Source: Flammeovirga sp. SJP92
Lineage (GTDB): Bacteria > Bacteroidota > Bacteroidia > Cytophagales > Flammeovirgaceae
Direction: 5' to 3'
Assembly: GCF_001583495.1 (NCBI RefSeq)
Contig: NZ_LQAQ01000089.1
Span: 26,910-90,909, forward strand
DNA length: 64,000 nucleotides
The notes beneath the pieces are model-generated. The model was not told where the DNA came from, did no database searches, and was given only the letters and a program-made list of their open reading frames with translations. Within the stretch, counting starts at the first letter, position 1. Each line of letters starts with the position of its first letter. A program made the translations under genes and the position numbers. Below are positions 9,552-17,594 of the stretch, piece after piece.

Positions 9552-9752
9552 TCATAAGAATATGTTTGTAACCTACGTTAAGAACTTCATTCTATCTTAA
9601 AATCAATAGATCAACAAAACAAAAATCCATAATTTCAATTATGGTTCTATGAATGAAGGCAAAAACCTTCACAAATGATTTGATTCTTAATCGATTCGTA
9701 TTACATTGAAAGAGCTTAACGAATTAATAAAACTGACTGTTTAACGAATCTC

Positions 9753-10322
9753 ATGAAAAACCTTCAACTTTATCATAGAAAAGTCATCCAACGTCTTATT
9801 GAAAACAAAAGATTTACAGTAGCAGAAATTGCGGAAGGTTTAGAGGTGTCCCCGTCTACGATCTATCGTGAGTTAAAAAGAAATACCAATCCAAAAACCA
9901 AAAAGTACGATGCCGAGTATGCACACAAATTATTTTTAGCACGAAAAAAATACGCCGGCTCCAAAAAGAAAAACCCATTCATACATCATCCAAGGAGGAA
10001 AAAAGATTACGAGCTTTATGCCGAAAGAAAATACATCTATTGGTACTCTGATCAGTACTACGATCTAAAATTTAAAGGCAAGAACTACGATGCTGTCTAC
10101 CTCAAAAAATGGTATGCCTATCGCATCGGTAAAAAGTATCATCATCATCAAGACGATTGGGAATACTACGACCTTTGGATGGAACATCTCCAACACCTCA
10201 GAACACAGAAAGAACAACCCGGTCCCAAATATTATTGGATGCGTGAACTGATCAAAGATCAACCACAATTCAAAATCTGGAAGAACCCAATCCCTGTATT
10301 GGAACAGAAGAAGTGCGTCTAA
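9753..10322 (+). CDS. helix-turn-helix protein with an IS30-transposase-like N-terminus but no DDE domain
   Basis: Residues 1-45 match the HTH found at the front of IS30-family transposases (FTVAEIAEGLEVSPSTIYRELKRN). After that the protein is not transposase-like. Residues 75-189 are basic and very rich in Tyr, Trp, His and Lys (KKYHHHQDDWEYYDLWMEHL), and no Asp-Asp-Glu catalytic domain follows before the stop at residue 190. No inverted repeats bracket the gene. It may be a DNA-binding regulator or a domesticated remnant; I favour a stand-alone DNA-binding protein because the frame is intact. A small terminator lies about 70 bp downstream. Confidence 0.7.
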   Translation: MKNLQLYHRKVIQRLIENKRFTVAEIAEGLEVSPSTIYRELKRNTNPKTKKYDAEYAHKLFLARKKYAGSKKKNPFIHHPRRKKDYELYAERKYIYWYSDQYYDLKFKGKNYDAVYLKKWYAYRIGKKYHHHQDDWEYYDLWMEHLQHLRTQKEQPGPKYYWMRELIKDQPQFKIWKNPIPVLEQKKCV

Positions 10323-10392
10323 TCCATTCATTTTTCATTAAAATTCAACTCAACTCATCAATTTCTCCTCACTTCACTCCACAATTTTTCAC

Positions 10393-10417
10393 AAGATCCC
10401 TCTTCAGGGACTTTTTT
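10393..10417 (+). terminator. short hairpin terminator after the HTH gene
   Basis: TCCCT pairs with AGGGA around a 4-base loop CTTC, followed by CTTTTTT. The stem is short but the T run is good. The remaining DNA to the next gene (10418-10745) is AT-rich and holds only the hairpin at 10663-10701. Confidence 0.6.
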
Positions 10418-10662
10418 ATGCCCAAATTTTCCGAAATCACATCAAAAATCAACAACTAATCGAGCTTGAAGAGATAATTTGCATTTGCTCACGAATTGTT
10501 TTGGAAAAAATATTTTTTGAACGTCGATTGGTTGATTCAAAAAAATCAATTCTTGTTTTGTAATACATAAACATGTAAATTCAAATCATCTTTCAACAAT
10601 CTACTAGCAAACTGATTTTCAATGGGAAGTTGGGAGTGTTTTTATTAATGGATATATACCAT

Positions 10663-10701
10663 ATGGCGTATGTCCGTGAAATTTTTGGGGATAAACGCCA
10701 T
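10663..10701. repeat. imperfect palindrome upstream of the DUF262 gene, possible cassette junction
   Basis: ATGGCGT (10663-10669) and ACGCCAT (10695-10701) are reverse complements, with partial pairing continuing inward (ATGTCC against GGGGATAA). It lies 45 bp before the DUF262 gene start. It may be half of an attC-like site belonging to the cassette series described under findings, but lacks convincing core ends. Confidence 0.45.
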
Positions 10702-10745
10702 TGTGTTTGTCTAATATTAGGCCACATTAAAAGAAACGATAAAGA

Positions 10746-12539
10746 ATGAACTTTACCGACAGAATAAAACCAACTGACAAGGGAATCACAACCTACCTTG
10801 ATGAACTGAAAAATCAGAATTATCAAATTCCAACTTTCCAAAGAGACGTAGTTTGGGAAGAAGAAAATGTGAAAAAGCTATGGGACAGTATTTACAAGTT
10901 CTATCCTCTTGGAAGCATCTTAGTTTGGAAAACAGATTTAAAACTCCAAAACCATCGACAAATTGGAGGACATAAAATAGCTGACGAACATTTTACGAGA
11001 AGTGAATATCAATATCTACTTGACGGACAGCAAAGAACCACTTCACTTTTAACTTCTCTTTACGGTGGTGAAATAGAAGGTCGTGATAGTTTCAACCCTT
11101 CACTATACATTGACCTGACGATTGAAAGCGAAGACGAGACTGATGACGAAAGTTACAAAAAGAGATTCCTTTATTGGAACGAAATTGACGACCGAAACGG
11201 CAGTTTCAAAAGGAATATTGGAAGAAAGAAAAAATATGATGAAGGACTTATTATCAAACTCCTTGAAGTCAAGCAAAATTTTGAGACAGTACAACAAAAA
11301 ATTGTCAATCATCCAGATGTTGCTCAACAATACAACCATCCTTATTGGGTAGAACTTAGAAGGGTTCAGCAAGTCCTAAGTAACTACCGTATTTCATTTA
11401 TAGAGTTAAAGGGTATTAAAGTAGCAGAAGTATGCCAAATATTTGAGCGAATAAACCAAGCAGGCAAACCTCTTGATATCTTTGATATTGTCGTTGCAAA
11501 AACATTCAGGCCAAAATCTGAAACTGATAAAGGCTTTTATTTAAGAGACCTAATTGATAATTTCAAAAAAGTTAATAACAGCAGTTACTTACAAGTTGAC
11601 GATTTTGACTACCTACAAATAATTGCCATTCTAATTCGTGAGAACGTTGAGAATTCAGGTATCCATAACATAACAAAAAGATATTTGAACGACATCAAGA
11701 CGGAACAAATAGAAAACATTTGGGATTCAGCAAAAAAGGCAATTCTTAAAACGTTTGATTTCTTTGAAAACACCTTAAACTTAAAAGGACCACAACTTAT
11801 TCCATATCGCTATTTCTATCTGACGATTGCAAACTACTTCTACAAGAACAATACACCGAACTATGACTTTTTGAAAAAATATTTTTGGTTCAACTCATTA
11901 CATAGAGACGATTTACTAAGCAACACAGGAGACATAAATCAACACATAAGTCTTTTGAATGGAGAAAAGTACGATAACGAGCAACGATTTGGTAGATTCC
12001 TTATCGACAAAGATACTTTGAGAAAATCATCATACAGTTCAAAAGGACGAATTTCAAGAGCAATTCTATCTCTCTACTCTCATAAATGCCCAAAAGACTG
12101 GAAGTACACAGATAGAAACGTAAACGTTGACAATTTTTTCTTTTCAACTGACAAGCCTAATCTTCATCATATTTTCCCGACAAACTATATCTCAAACAAC
12201 AGAGCAGACAATCAGCTTGACAATAACAGCTTGATGAATATTGCATATCTCACACAGTTGACAAACTTGGAGATTAGTGACAAAAATCCTTTAGAATACA
12301 TCAAGGAGTACGACCAAAATCCAAATTTTGAAAGCGTTATCGACTCTCATCTGCTTCCAAAACAAATCCTGACTTGGGCAAGAATGGACAAAATGCCATC
12401 AAATGCTCTTGACCAATTTATGGAAGAACGGGTAGAACTTGTTATAGAAGAATTGAAAAAACAGCTTAGTGGAATTAACATAGACGTAATTGATACAAAG
12501 GAAAAAGAACTTGAAGAAGAAAAAGAAAGCGTGGGCTAA
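10746..12539 (+). CDS. DUF262 plus DUF1524 (GmrSD-like) protein, candidate anti-phage restriction enzyme
   Basis: This 597-residue protein has a DUF262 ParB-like nuclease/NTPase domain in its first 250 residues (QNYQIPTFQRDVVWEEENV near 24-42, signature DGQQR at 93-97). A C-terminal region has an HNH-like motif LHHIFP (His 474 and His 475), followed by NSLMNIAYLTQLTN, as in DUF1524. GmrSD-type enzymes with this layout cut modified phage DNA. Having both halves in one chain is common in that family. The gene starts 10 bp after AAACGATAAAG and its stop lies inside the left end of an attC-like palindrome, so it looks like a self-contained cassette. Its codon use looks richer in C-ending codons than its neighbours. 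Confidence 0.87.
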   Translation: MNFTDRIKPTDKGITTYLDELKNQNYQIPTFQRDVVWEEENVKKLWDSIYKFYPLGSILVWKTDLKLQNHRQIGGHKIADEHFTRSEYQYLLDGQQRTTSLLTSLYGGEIEGRDSFNPSLYIDLTIESEDETDDESYKKRFLYWNEIDDRNGSFKRNIGRKKKYDEGLIIKLLEVKQNFETVQQKIVNHPDVAQQYNHPYWVELRRVQQVLSNYRISFIELKGIKVAEVCQIFERINQAGKPLDIFDIVVAKTFRPKSETDKGFYLRDLIDNFKKVNNSSYLQVDDFDYLQIIAILIRENVENSGIHNITKRYLNDIKTEQIENIWDSAKKAILKTFDFFENTLNLKGPQLIPYRYFYLTIANYFYKNNTPNYDFLKKYFWFNSLHRDDLLSNTGDINQHISLLNGEKYDNEQRFGRFLIDKDTLRKSSYSSKGRISRAILSLYSHKCPKDWKYTDRNVNVDNFFFSTDKPNLHHIFPTNYISNNRADNQLDNNSLMNIAYLTQLTNLEISDKNPLEYIKEYDQNPNFESVIDSHLLPKQILTWARMDKMPSNALDQFMEERVELVIEELKKQLSGINIDVIDTKEKELEEEKESVG

Positions 12540-12664
12540 CAATGTATATAAAAAATAGGCGAACCAGTAGTAAAATAAAGGTTTGTGGCTCGTGTCAAAG
12601 TTTGTGCTTAACTGAAAGTGAAGTGCTTCAAAATCGCCTACTTTTAATATACTAACCGTTAATA
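12534..12664. repeat. attC-like imperfect palindrome (131 bp) between the DUF262 and amidase genes
   Basis: The left arm at 12537-12562 and the right arm at 12634-12661 are reverse complements over about 26 bases with a few mismatches and a small insertion (both contain TAGGCGA or its complement, and GTATAT or its complement). The ends are GGCTAAC on the left, overlapping the stop codon, and CCGTTAATA on the right, close to the RYYYAAC and GTTRRRY core sites of integron attC sites. The next gene starts 15 bp downstream. Size, symmetry and stop-codon overlap fit an attC site, but no integrase is present. Confidence 0.65.
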
Positions 12665-12675
12665 ACAATTGACAA

Positions 12676-13638
12676 ATGAAACAAACTGAACATATAATCA
12701 ATCTTGACTTGCCACCAAAACAACGATGGAGCTTCCTTATCGACTATAAAAGTGAAGTCGATGAATTACTTCAGTGCTATTTAAATGATTTTGAAGGAGC
12801 TGATTTCATCTTTGAGAACATTGAAGACTACAAAAGAGCAGTCATCTCCGCAGACTACATGGAAGAAATCGAATTTATATCCTCCATTTCGAAGTTTTCC
12901 AGTAACGAGATTTTGATTGCAAATCTATACTACGATATATTGAAATTCTACCTTGGTTGCACGGCCTTTGCCTTTGAAACAGATGGAGCTGTCCTTCACT
13001 CAAGGAATTTAGATTGGTGGACTGACAATAACCTCTTAAGTAGTCAATCTAAAATATTCGACTATCAGCGAAATGGTAGAACCATATTTAAAACAGTTGG
13101 ATGGGTTGGATTCATTGGTGCTTTATCGGGCACAAAGCCTGGTAAATTTTCTGTAACACTGAACGCTGTCCTTAGCAAAGATGCTGCAGAAATTGCAATG
13201 CCTGTATCTTTCCTTCTTCGAGATGTCTTAGACAAAGCTAACTCCTACAGCGAGGCAAAAAAGACATTAGAAAAAACAACTATTGCTAGCGACTGTCTCC
13301 TACTATTATCGGGAAAAACATCGTCCGAAATGGTTGTCATTGAAAGAACACCAAAAAGGTCTGCGACAAGAGGTCCGGATAATGGAATTGTCTGTGTCAC
13401 TAACGATTACAAATTAATTGAAAATGGAAATGGTGGCGAATCTGAACTCCAAGCCACATCTTGCGGAAGATATGATAGGGCACGTGAACTTGTAGGTGCC
13501 AAAAAACCTACCAATGCCAATGAATGTCTCGATGTTCTTAAGGACGAAAAAGTAATGATGGGAATCACCGTTCAGCAAATGGTCTTTAACAACAAAACTG
13601 GAAAGATTGAATTAATAAAAACAGGTGCTAACGTTTAA
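12676..13638 (+). CDS. acid ceramidase / N-acylethanolamine amidase-like Ntn hydrolase
   Basis: This 320-residue protein shows the N-terminal-nucleophile amidase pattern. The likely nucleophile is Cys 95 in FYLGCTAFAFE, followed by HSRNLDWW at 108-115 (Arg 110, Asp 113), as in N-acylethanolamine acid amidase and acid ceramidase. Those enzymes hydrolyse the amide bond of fatty-acyl amides and mature by cutting before the Cys. There is no signal peptide, so it is probably cytoplasmic, unlike the lysosomal relatives. The stop is preceded by GCTAACGTTTAA, a joined AAC-GTT core. The last 45 codons are duplicated at 15223-15360, behind long-hairpin copy B. Confidence 0.78.
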   Translation: MKQTEHIINLDLPPKQRWSFLIDYKSEVDELLQCYLNDFEGADFIFENIEDYKRAVISADYMEEIEFISSISKFSSNEILIANLYYDILKFYLGCTAFAFETDGAVLHSRNLDWWTDNNLLSSQSKIFDYQRNGRTIFKTVGWVGFIGALSGTKPGKFSVTLNAVLSKDAAEIAMPVSFLLRDVLDKANSYSEAKKTLEKTTIASDCLLLLSGKTSSEMVVIERTPKRSATRGPDNGIVCVTNDYKLIENGNGGESELQATSCGRYDRARELVGAKKPTNANECLDVLKDEKVMMGITVQQMVFNNKTGKIELIKTGANV

Positions 13639-13658
13639 TAAACAATATTATAAATCTC

Positions 13659-14246
13659 ATGAAAAAATTATTACTCTTATTTTTTATATTAATACAGTGT
13701 ACTCTATTATTTGGCCAAAAACCACCTCTTGGAATAGGCTTTGTTTATGATACAAAAAGTTATGAATATCATGGACGCATGATGCCAAAAGTCTATGATA
13801 ATAGGGAAATGACGGTTGAATCCAAAAATGTTGAAGCATATTTTTATAAACCTGACTATGGTTTATTACATTTTTCATGTATTAGAATTACAGATAGTTA
13901 TTATGAGATTTATATTGGAGAAAATAAGAAAGGGTATATTCCAATAAATGATCAATTCGAATTTATTGAATTATCTGAAATGTTAAAGAATTGTTCAGTC
14001 AAAAGAATATCACCAAATAATAACCCAATTTTAAATGAACCAGATGGCAATTCTAAAATTAGATATTCATGTTCGAGAGAATACCTTAACGTAAAAGAGA
14101 TTAAATCTATTGGTAATGAAAATTGGATGAATATCTATTTTTCGAAGGATTGTGATCCCATGGTTACAGAAGAAATGGACGTAACTTATGGCTGGATAAA
14201 ATGGAAAAATAATAGCCAATTACTAGTACAAATTTTTCCTTATTAA
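13659..14246 (+). CDS. secreted hypothetical protein, weakly SH3-like
   Basis: A standard signal peptide (MKKLLLLFFILIQCTLLFGQ, residues 1-20) is followed by about 175 residues that I do not recognise. A stretch near residues 124-150 (ISPNNNPILNEPDGNSKIRYSC) resembles the start of bacterial SH3-like domains and the broken gene at 15486 (LELYEEPNRSTRVG). It is probably periplasmic or surface exposed. It begins 20 bp after the amidase stop and about 25 bp after the GCTAACGTTTAA junction, consistent with its being the next gene in a cassette series. Confidence 0.7.
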   Translation: MKKLLLLFFILIQCTLLFGQKPPLGIGFVYDTKSYEYHGRMMPKVYDNREMTVESKNVEAYFYKPDYGLLHFSCIRITDSYYEIYIGENKKGYIPINDQFEFIELSEMLKNCSVKRISPNNNPILNEPDGNSKIRYSCSREYLNVKEIKSIGNENWMNIYFSKDCDPMVTEEMDVTYGWIKWKNNSQLLVQIFPY

Positions 14247-14263
14247 ACGAACTTATGCATAAC

Positions 14264-14318
14264 AATAGCTAACCTCCATCCATCATGTGACACACTCGCT
14301 GGTCGTAGTTTAGCTATT
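14264..14318. repeat. palindromic intergenic site with 9-base arms
   Basis: AATAGCTAA (14264-14272) and TTAGCTATT (14310-14318) are perfect reverse complements separated by 37 bases. TGCATAAC lies just left of the first arm, where an attC left core would be expected. The right side (AAGAGAAT) does not give a good GTTRRRY core, so this may be a decayed site. Confidence 0.5.
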
Positions 14319-14338
14319 AAGAGAATTAATAAAATAAA

Positions 14339-14935
14339 ATGTATCGAAAATCATTTCCAAAATGTGAAATTCGAGGCGATAAAAGCCCTTCAAAGAAAAA
14401 GCAAATTATGGGATCAATTTCAGCTTTGCCGAATAAATGTTTGAGTTGTGAATTCCTATTTGAAGGAGAATGTTTAAGAGCAGAAGAATTAGCTGAAGAT
14501 TACTTAAGATTGGACTATGGTAGCTGTGGTATCGAAGGCAATACTGAACCTAAAGTGATTAAAGTGTCAAAAACGGGTATAGAAATTTTCGTGCCTAATA
14601 AATGTATTGATTGTGAATTCCTTATTTACAATAGCACATTGCGATATGTTTGTAGTAAAGATCAAGAAATATGGGGAGATGGATTTCGTGAATTAGATTG
14701 GGGAGATTGGCAACCAAAATTTCCGAATGTTGGGTTAAGGAAATTTGGAAGAGATGATGTGGATTTAGGCAATGTTGCAATAACCAATAAAGTAATTCAA
14801 CTTATTTTAGATGGCCATAAAACAAAAGCTTTGAAAGTTTATAAAGACTTAAATAACATCTCAACAATTAAAGAAGCCAGAGAAGATATTGAGCAAATAG
14901 AAATAAAATTAAAAAAAGCACAAAACAAGGTGTAA
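14339..14935 (+). CDS. hypothetical protein with two repeated Cys-x2-Cys units
   Basis: This 198-residue protein has two related cysteine units, PNKCLSCEFLF near 31-41 and PNKCIDCEFLI near 86-96. Each has further Cys residues and a D/W-rich tail (LRLDYGSCG and LDWGDWQ), so the protein probably arose by duplication of a small metal-binding unit. The last 60 residues form a charged helical region (KAREDIEQIEIKLKKAQNKV). There is no signal peptide. Translation could also start at Met 24 (position 14408), just before the first unit; the first ATG is used here because the frame is open and the extra residues are polar. Function unknown. Confidence 0.65.
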   Translation: MYRKSFPKCEIRGDKSPSKKKQIMGSISALPNKCLSCEFLFEGECLRAEELAEDYLRLDYGSCGIEGNTEPKVIKVSKTGIEIFVPNKCIDCEFLIYNSTLRYVCSKDQEIWGDGFRELDWGDWQPKFPNVGLRKFGRDDVDLGNVAITNKVIQLILDGHKTKALKVYKDLNNISTIKEAREDIEQIEIKLKKAQNKV

Positions 14936-15036
14936 TTGACCATAACTTGCGACTGCTTCGTTACTGGCAATTATACGGAATGTTGTATACAATTAAGTTG
15001 ATAATGAAAAGATACATTAACGTATTATTCTTCCCA

Positions 15037-15216
15037 CTGTTCTGCGTGTCAAGCCGAAAGGCGTCACTGAGAACTATAGCATAGTTTAAGTCTGTGACTT
15101 ATAACTTTAATAAAGCTATCGGTGAAATACTTGAAAAAATGTGTGTTGTTATAAGTTACAAACTTAAACAAAAGTCAAGTTCGTAGTGACGCCTTATGGC
15201 TTGACACCACGAACAG
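15037..15216. repeat. long-hairpin element, copy B (180 bp)
   Basis: It has the same structure as the copy at 8873: CTGTTC and GAACAG ends, outer arms with GTGTCAAGCCGAAAGGCGT and the near-complement GACGCCTTATGGCTTGACAC, inner arms around AAGTCTGTGACTTATAAC, and a loop containing GAAATACTTGAAAAAATG. Immediately after GAACAGAGGAG begins a duplicated 3' fragment of the amidase gene, so the element marks a recombination border. About 100 bp of AT-rich DNA separate it from the previous gene. Confidence 0.93.
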
Positions 15217-15222
15217 AGGAGA

Positions 15223-15360
15223 AAACCTACCAATGCCAATGAATGTCTCGATGTTCTTAAGGATGAAAAAGTAATGATGGGAATCACTGTTCAGCAAATG
15301 GTTTTTAACAACAAAACAGGAAAGATTGAATTAATAAAAACAGGTGCCAATAATATGTAA
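15223..15360 (+). pseudogene. duplicated 3' tail of the acid-ceramidase-like amidase gene
   Basis: Forty-five codons from KPTNANECLD to GANNM and a stop match the last part of the amidase at 12676-13638. The nucleotide match begins at AAAACCTACC (13503 and 15222). In the aligned part the substitutions (for example GGACGAA to GGATGAA, ATCACCG to ATCACTG) are mostly synonymous, so the source was a full coding copy under selection. The two tails diverge at the last codons. There is no start codon; the 5' part is missing and the hairpin element abuts the break. Confidence 0.9.
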
Positions 15361-15485
15361 AAATGCATTTCACATTAAACGTTAGGTTAAACAAACTAAG
15401 ATTGTTAAAATGTGAAGCAACCTTCCTCGTAGTTTAGTTACTCTGTATTATAGTTTGTATTATCTTTTAAAGATCTTAAAGCAAA

Positions 15486-15827
15486 ATGATTAGACTTATA
15501 ATTTCTATTATTTTCTCTCTGTTTTTTATCCAAAATACATCCGCGAATGGTTTTCGAAAGGGAATAATTGTTTCTGAAACATTAGAAAATTGTTGTGTTT
15601 ATACTCCTTCAAATGGACTTGAATTATATGAAGAACCAAATAGATCCACAAGAGTAGGTAGTATTTATACAATAAATAACTATGAAATATAGTACACAGT
15701 TTATAATAAAAGTTATTCTTTTGAAAATGGATTATTTGAAGTGATGTATGATGCTCTAATTACCATTATTCAAAATATTGTCCGAACAATTAAGCGATTC
15801 AAAGTAGGAAAATCTTTGAATCTTTAA
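15486..15827 (+). pseudogene. broken secreted SH3-like protein gene with one in-frame TAG
   Basis: The frame opens with a signal peptide (MIRLIISIIFSLFFIQNTSA) and an SH3-like stretch (GLELYEEPNRSTRVG), then meets TAG at 15690-15692 after 68 codons. It continues in the same frame without other stops for 44 codons (YTVYNKSYSFENGLFEVMYD and onward to KVGKSLNL) up to TAA at 15825. A second copy of the last segment (ALITIIQN...IKRFKVGK) occurs at 21170-21241. The simplest reading is a gene killed by one nonsense mutation; stop-codon readthrough is the alternative. Confidence 0.8.
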
Positions 15828-15945
15828 TAGTTGTTTATTACCTTAATCTTAGTAAACTATTTTATTAATGAATATACTTCATTCTCACATTACTGGGGTA
15901 ATGAGAACGTGGTGTTTATTAAATGTTGTGGATCATACTCGCAAA

Positions 15946-16605
15946 ATGAAAAACCTTCTAAGTATCTTTTTAATTACCGTTATTATCGGATGTAGCTATA
16001 AGCCGAACGAAAAAAGGCTTCTGAACTTTCAAAACCATAATGCTGAGATTTTAACTTCTCTCTACAGGATTGATACCGATACCTTACAGATTGCAAGAAT
16101 TATTAGCAACGACGGAAAACAACTTTTGAAATTAGGAAAAATTTGGATGGGCGATTACGCCATTACCCATCAAGAATTCATATCAACAACTGAAATCAAA
16201 AACAAAGACTCAATTCAAAAAGCTTATAAACGCGATGGGTATACTCACCAACTTATGAACGAGAGGGATGTAATGTTTATTCAGATCGTACCTGATTCTG
16301 GAATGAGTGAAATTGAAGCTTTTGGTTTTTTGAACTTTCGTCAAGAAATGGAAGACAAAATTGACTTGGCATTAAAACAAAAGCACCAAGGTGAATGGTT
16401 TGCTGGAGACATGGGTGCAGGAGGAAACATGCTTTTCTTTATTGATAATTGGGAACAAGCAATCAAGACGGTAAAGAATGAACTCGCTAACGAAGATCTT
16501 TTGGATCATGTGCTAATCACAAAAAGATTGAATACTGCTCCTGACGATTGGACATATGAAGTAGTATTTCCAGTTGAATACGAGGGAGTTTTTAATCAAA
16601 TGTAA
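15946..16605 (+). CDS. hypothetical lipoprotein
   Basis: I start the protein at MKNLLSIFLITVIIGCSY, which gives a clear lipobox (Cys 16). An upstream in-frame ATG at 15868 would place 26 polar residues ahead of the signal. The mature part, about 200 residues, has no family I recognise. It contains HTQ/KQKHQGEWFAGDMGAGGNMLFF near 165-185 and ends in a YEVVFPVEYEG strand. A small hairpin (15882-15907) lies just upstream. It is probably anchored to the periplasmic face of a membrane. The gene is followed by an attC-like palindrome. Confidence 0.72.
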   Translation: MKNLLSIFLITVIIGCSYKPNEKRLLNFQNHNAEILTSLYRIDTDTLQIARIISNDGKQLLKLGKIWMGDYAITHQEFISTTEIKNKDSIQKAYKRDGYTHQLMNERDVMFIQIVPDSGMSEIEAFGFLNFRQEMEDKIDLALKQKHQGEWFAGDMGAGGNMLFFIDNWEQAIKTVKNELANEDLLDHVLITKRLNTAPDDWTYEVVFPVEYEGVFNQM

Positions 16606-16771
16606 ACGATTTATAATAAGTACACTATAAATGAATGGGGTTTTTCAAGTTTTGAAGGAGTCTTAACTTGGAAAGTCCACCCCAGGATTTAATTTAAAAT
16701 CAAGGCAATGCTATGTTCGAAACGAGAAGTTAGTACTTTCTAATTCCCACTGAATATAGCTAATCGTTAGC
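16603..16771. repeat. attC-like imperfect palindrome after the lipoprotein gene
   Basis: The left side (16603-16640, with CTATAAATGAATGGGG) and the right side (16746-16771, with CCCACTGAATATAGC) are imperfect reverse complements. The right end reads AATCGTTAGCC, close to the GTTRRRY core of attC sites. A direct repeat AATAAGTACA occurs inside the left arm (16616) and just beyond the right core (16775). The next gene starts 25 bp further on. The symmetry is weaker than at 12534. Confidence 0.5.
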
Positions 16772-16795
16772 CACAATAAGTACATTTTCAATCAT

Positions 16796-17452
16796 ATGCA
16801 TAAAAGTATAAGAAGTTTTATCTATTTTATTTTTCATCTTGTTATTTTATCAAGCTGTTCAGATTCAGATAAAATACCATATCATGTAAATGAAATAGAA
16901 TTTTTAAATGGGAACATCAAAATTATTTCTATTTCATCAAAAAGTTATGAAACTGACAGCACAAATTATTATTACAGTAAAAATCATGAGCTGGAGAAAA
17001 TATTAGTTTTTAAAGATGGAAAAGTTGAAATGACTTATGATAAACACAAACTTAATCCTGAGAATAATTTATCCTATTTTGGCACATATGATTACGATAG
17101 TTTATTCAATGGTTATGTAATTATGGAAAAAACTAAAAATAGTTTGCCAGCAATTTATAATTCATATTATTCTGGGAAATTATACTCACAAACTAAGTTC
17201 TATTATAAGCATAATAAAATCAGCCACAAAGAAGATTTTTCTTTTGAAGATTCCACAATTAGAAATTGTAACTATGAATATGATAATGGCCTTCTTGTAA
17301 AGATAGAATGTAATACAGGTATTGATAAGATACTTTCTGAATATGAGCTTGATCACTTTAAAAATCCTATTTCTTGGAAAGAAGGATATTATGACGGTAA
17401 CACATTAAGAGGTAAATCAGATCAATTACAACGAAATTATACTTACTATTAA
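16796..17452 (+). CDS. hypothetical lipoprotein, YD-like beta-rich
   Basis: This 218-residue protein starts with MHKSIRSFIYFIFHLVILSSC, a lipoprotein signal with Cys 21. The mature part is rich in Tyr, Asn, Lys and Asp and alternates short strands (YYYSKNHELEKILVFKDGKV, FYYKHNKISHKEDF, CNYEYDNGLLVKIEC). That pattern resembles degenerate YD-type repeats and the protein at 18289. No catalytic motif is visible. Its start lies 31 bp after the CGTTAGCC core of the upstream palindrome. Function unknown; envelope location is likely. Confidence 0.72.
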   Translation: MHKSIRSFIYFIFHLVILSSCSDSDKIPYHVNEIEFLNGNIKIISISSKSYETDSTNYYYSKNHELEKILVFKDGKVEMTYDKHKLNPENNLSYFGTYDYDSLFNGYVIMEKTKNSLPAIYNSYYSGKLYSQTKFYYKHNKISHKEDFSFEDSTIRNCNYEYDNGLLVKIECNTGIDKILSEYELDHFKNPISWKEGYYDGNTLRGKSDQLQRNYTYY

Positions 17453-17509
17453 AGTGTATTATTAATTTTCAAAGAAGAATCGGGTAATAAGAAACAATAG
17501 AAGAACAGC

Positions 17510-17552
17510 TAAGATTCAAAGGATCAGGTGACATACCTTTTCACATAGCTTA
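17510..17552. repeat. short intergenic palindrome sharing sequence with the next intergenic gap
   Basis: GCTAAG and CTTAGC sit in inverted orientation about 30 bases apart, and the right end reads CTTAGCCATT, like the TTAGCC at 16766 and 20578. Between them, GGTGACATACCTTTT (17527-17541) recurs almost exactly as GGTTGACATACCTTAT at 18224-18239 after the next gene. The shared stretch supports a common origin for the two junctions. Confidence 0.5.
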
Positions 17553-17594
17553 GCCATTATTTTACCAATGATAAATACTAAAAAGCAAATACTA

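Noticed and set aside
9753..10322. IS30-family insertion sequence
   Set aside because: Only the HTH part is transposase-like; a DDE catalytic domain and terminal inverted repeats are missing.
8300..10322. Polymorphic toxin/immunity locus
   Set aside because: Small acidic proteins and a DUF4259 protein fit, but there is no large toxin, Rhs/YD-shell or secretion-linked pre-toxin gene in the window.
13503..15360. Diversity-generating retroelement (variable gene tail plus template copy)
   Set aside because: The two copies differ by C/T and other mostly synonymous changes, not at adenine sites, and there is no reverse transcriptase in the window.
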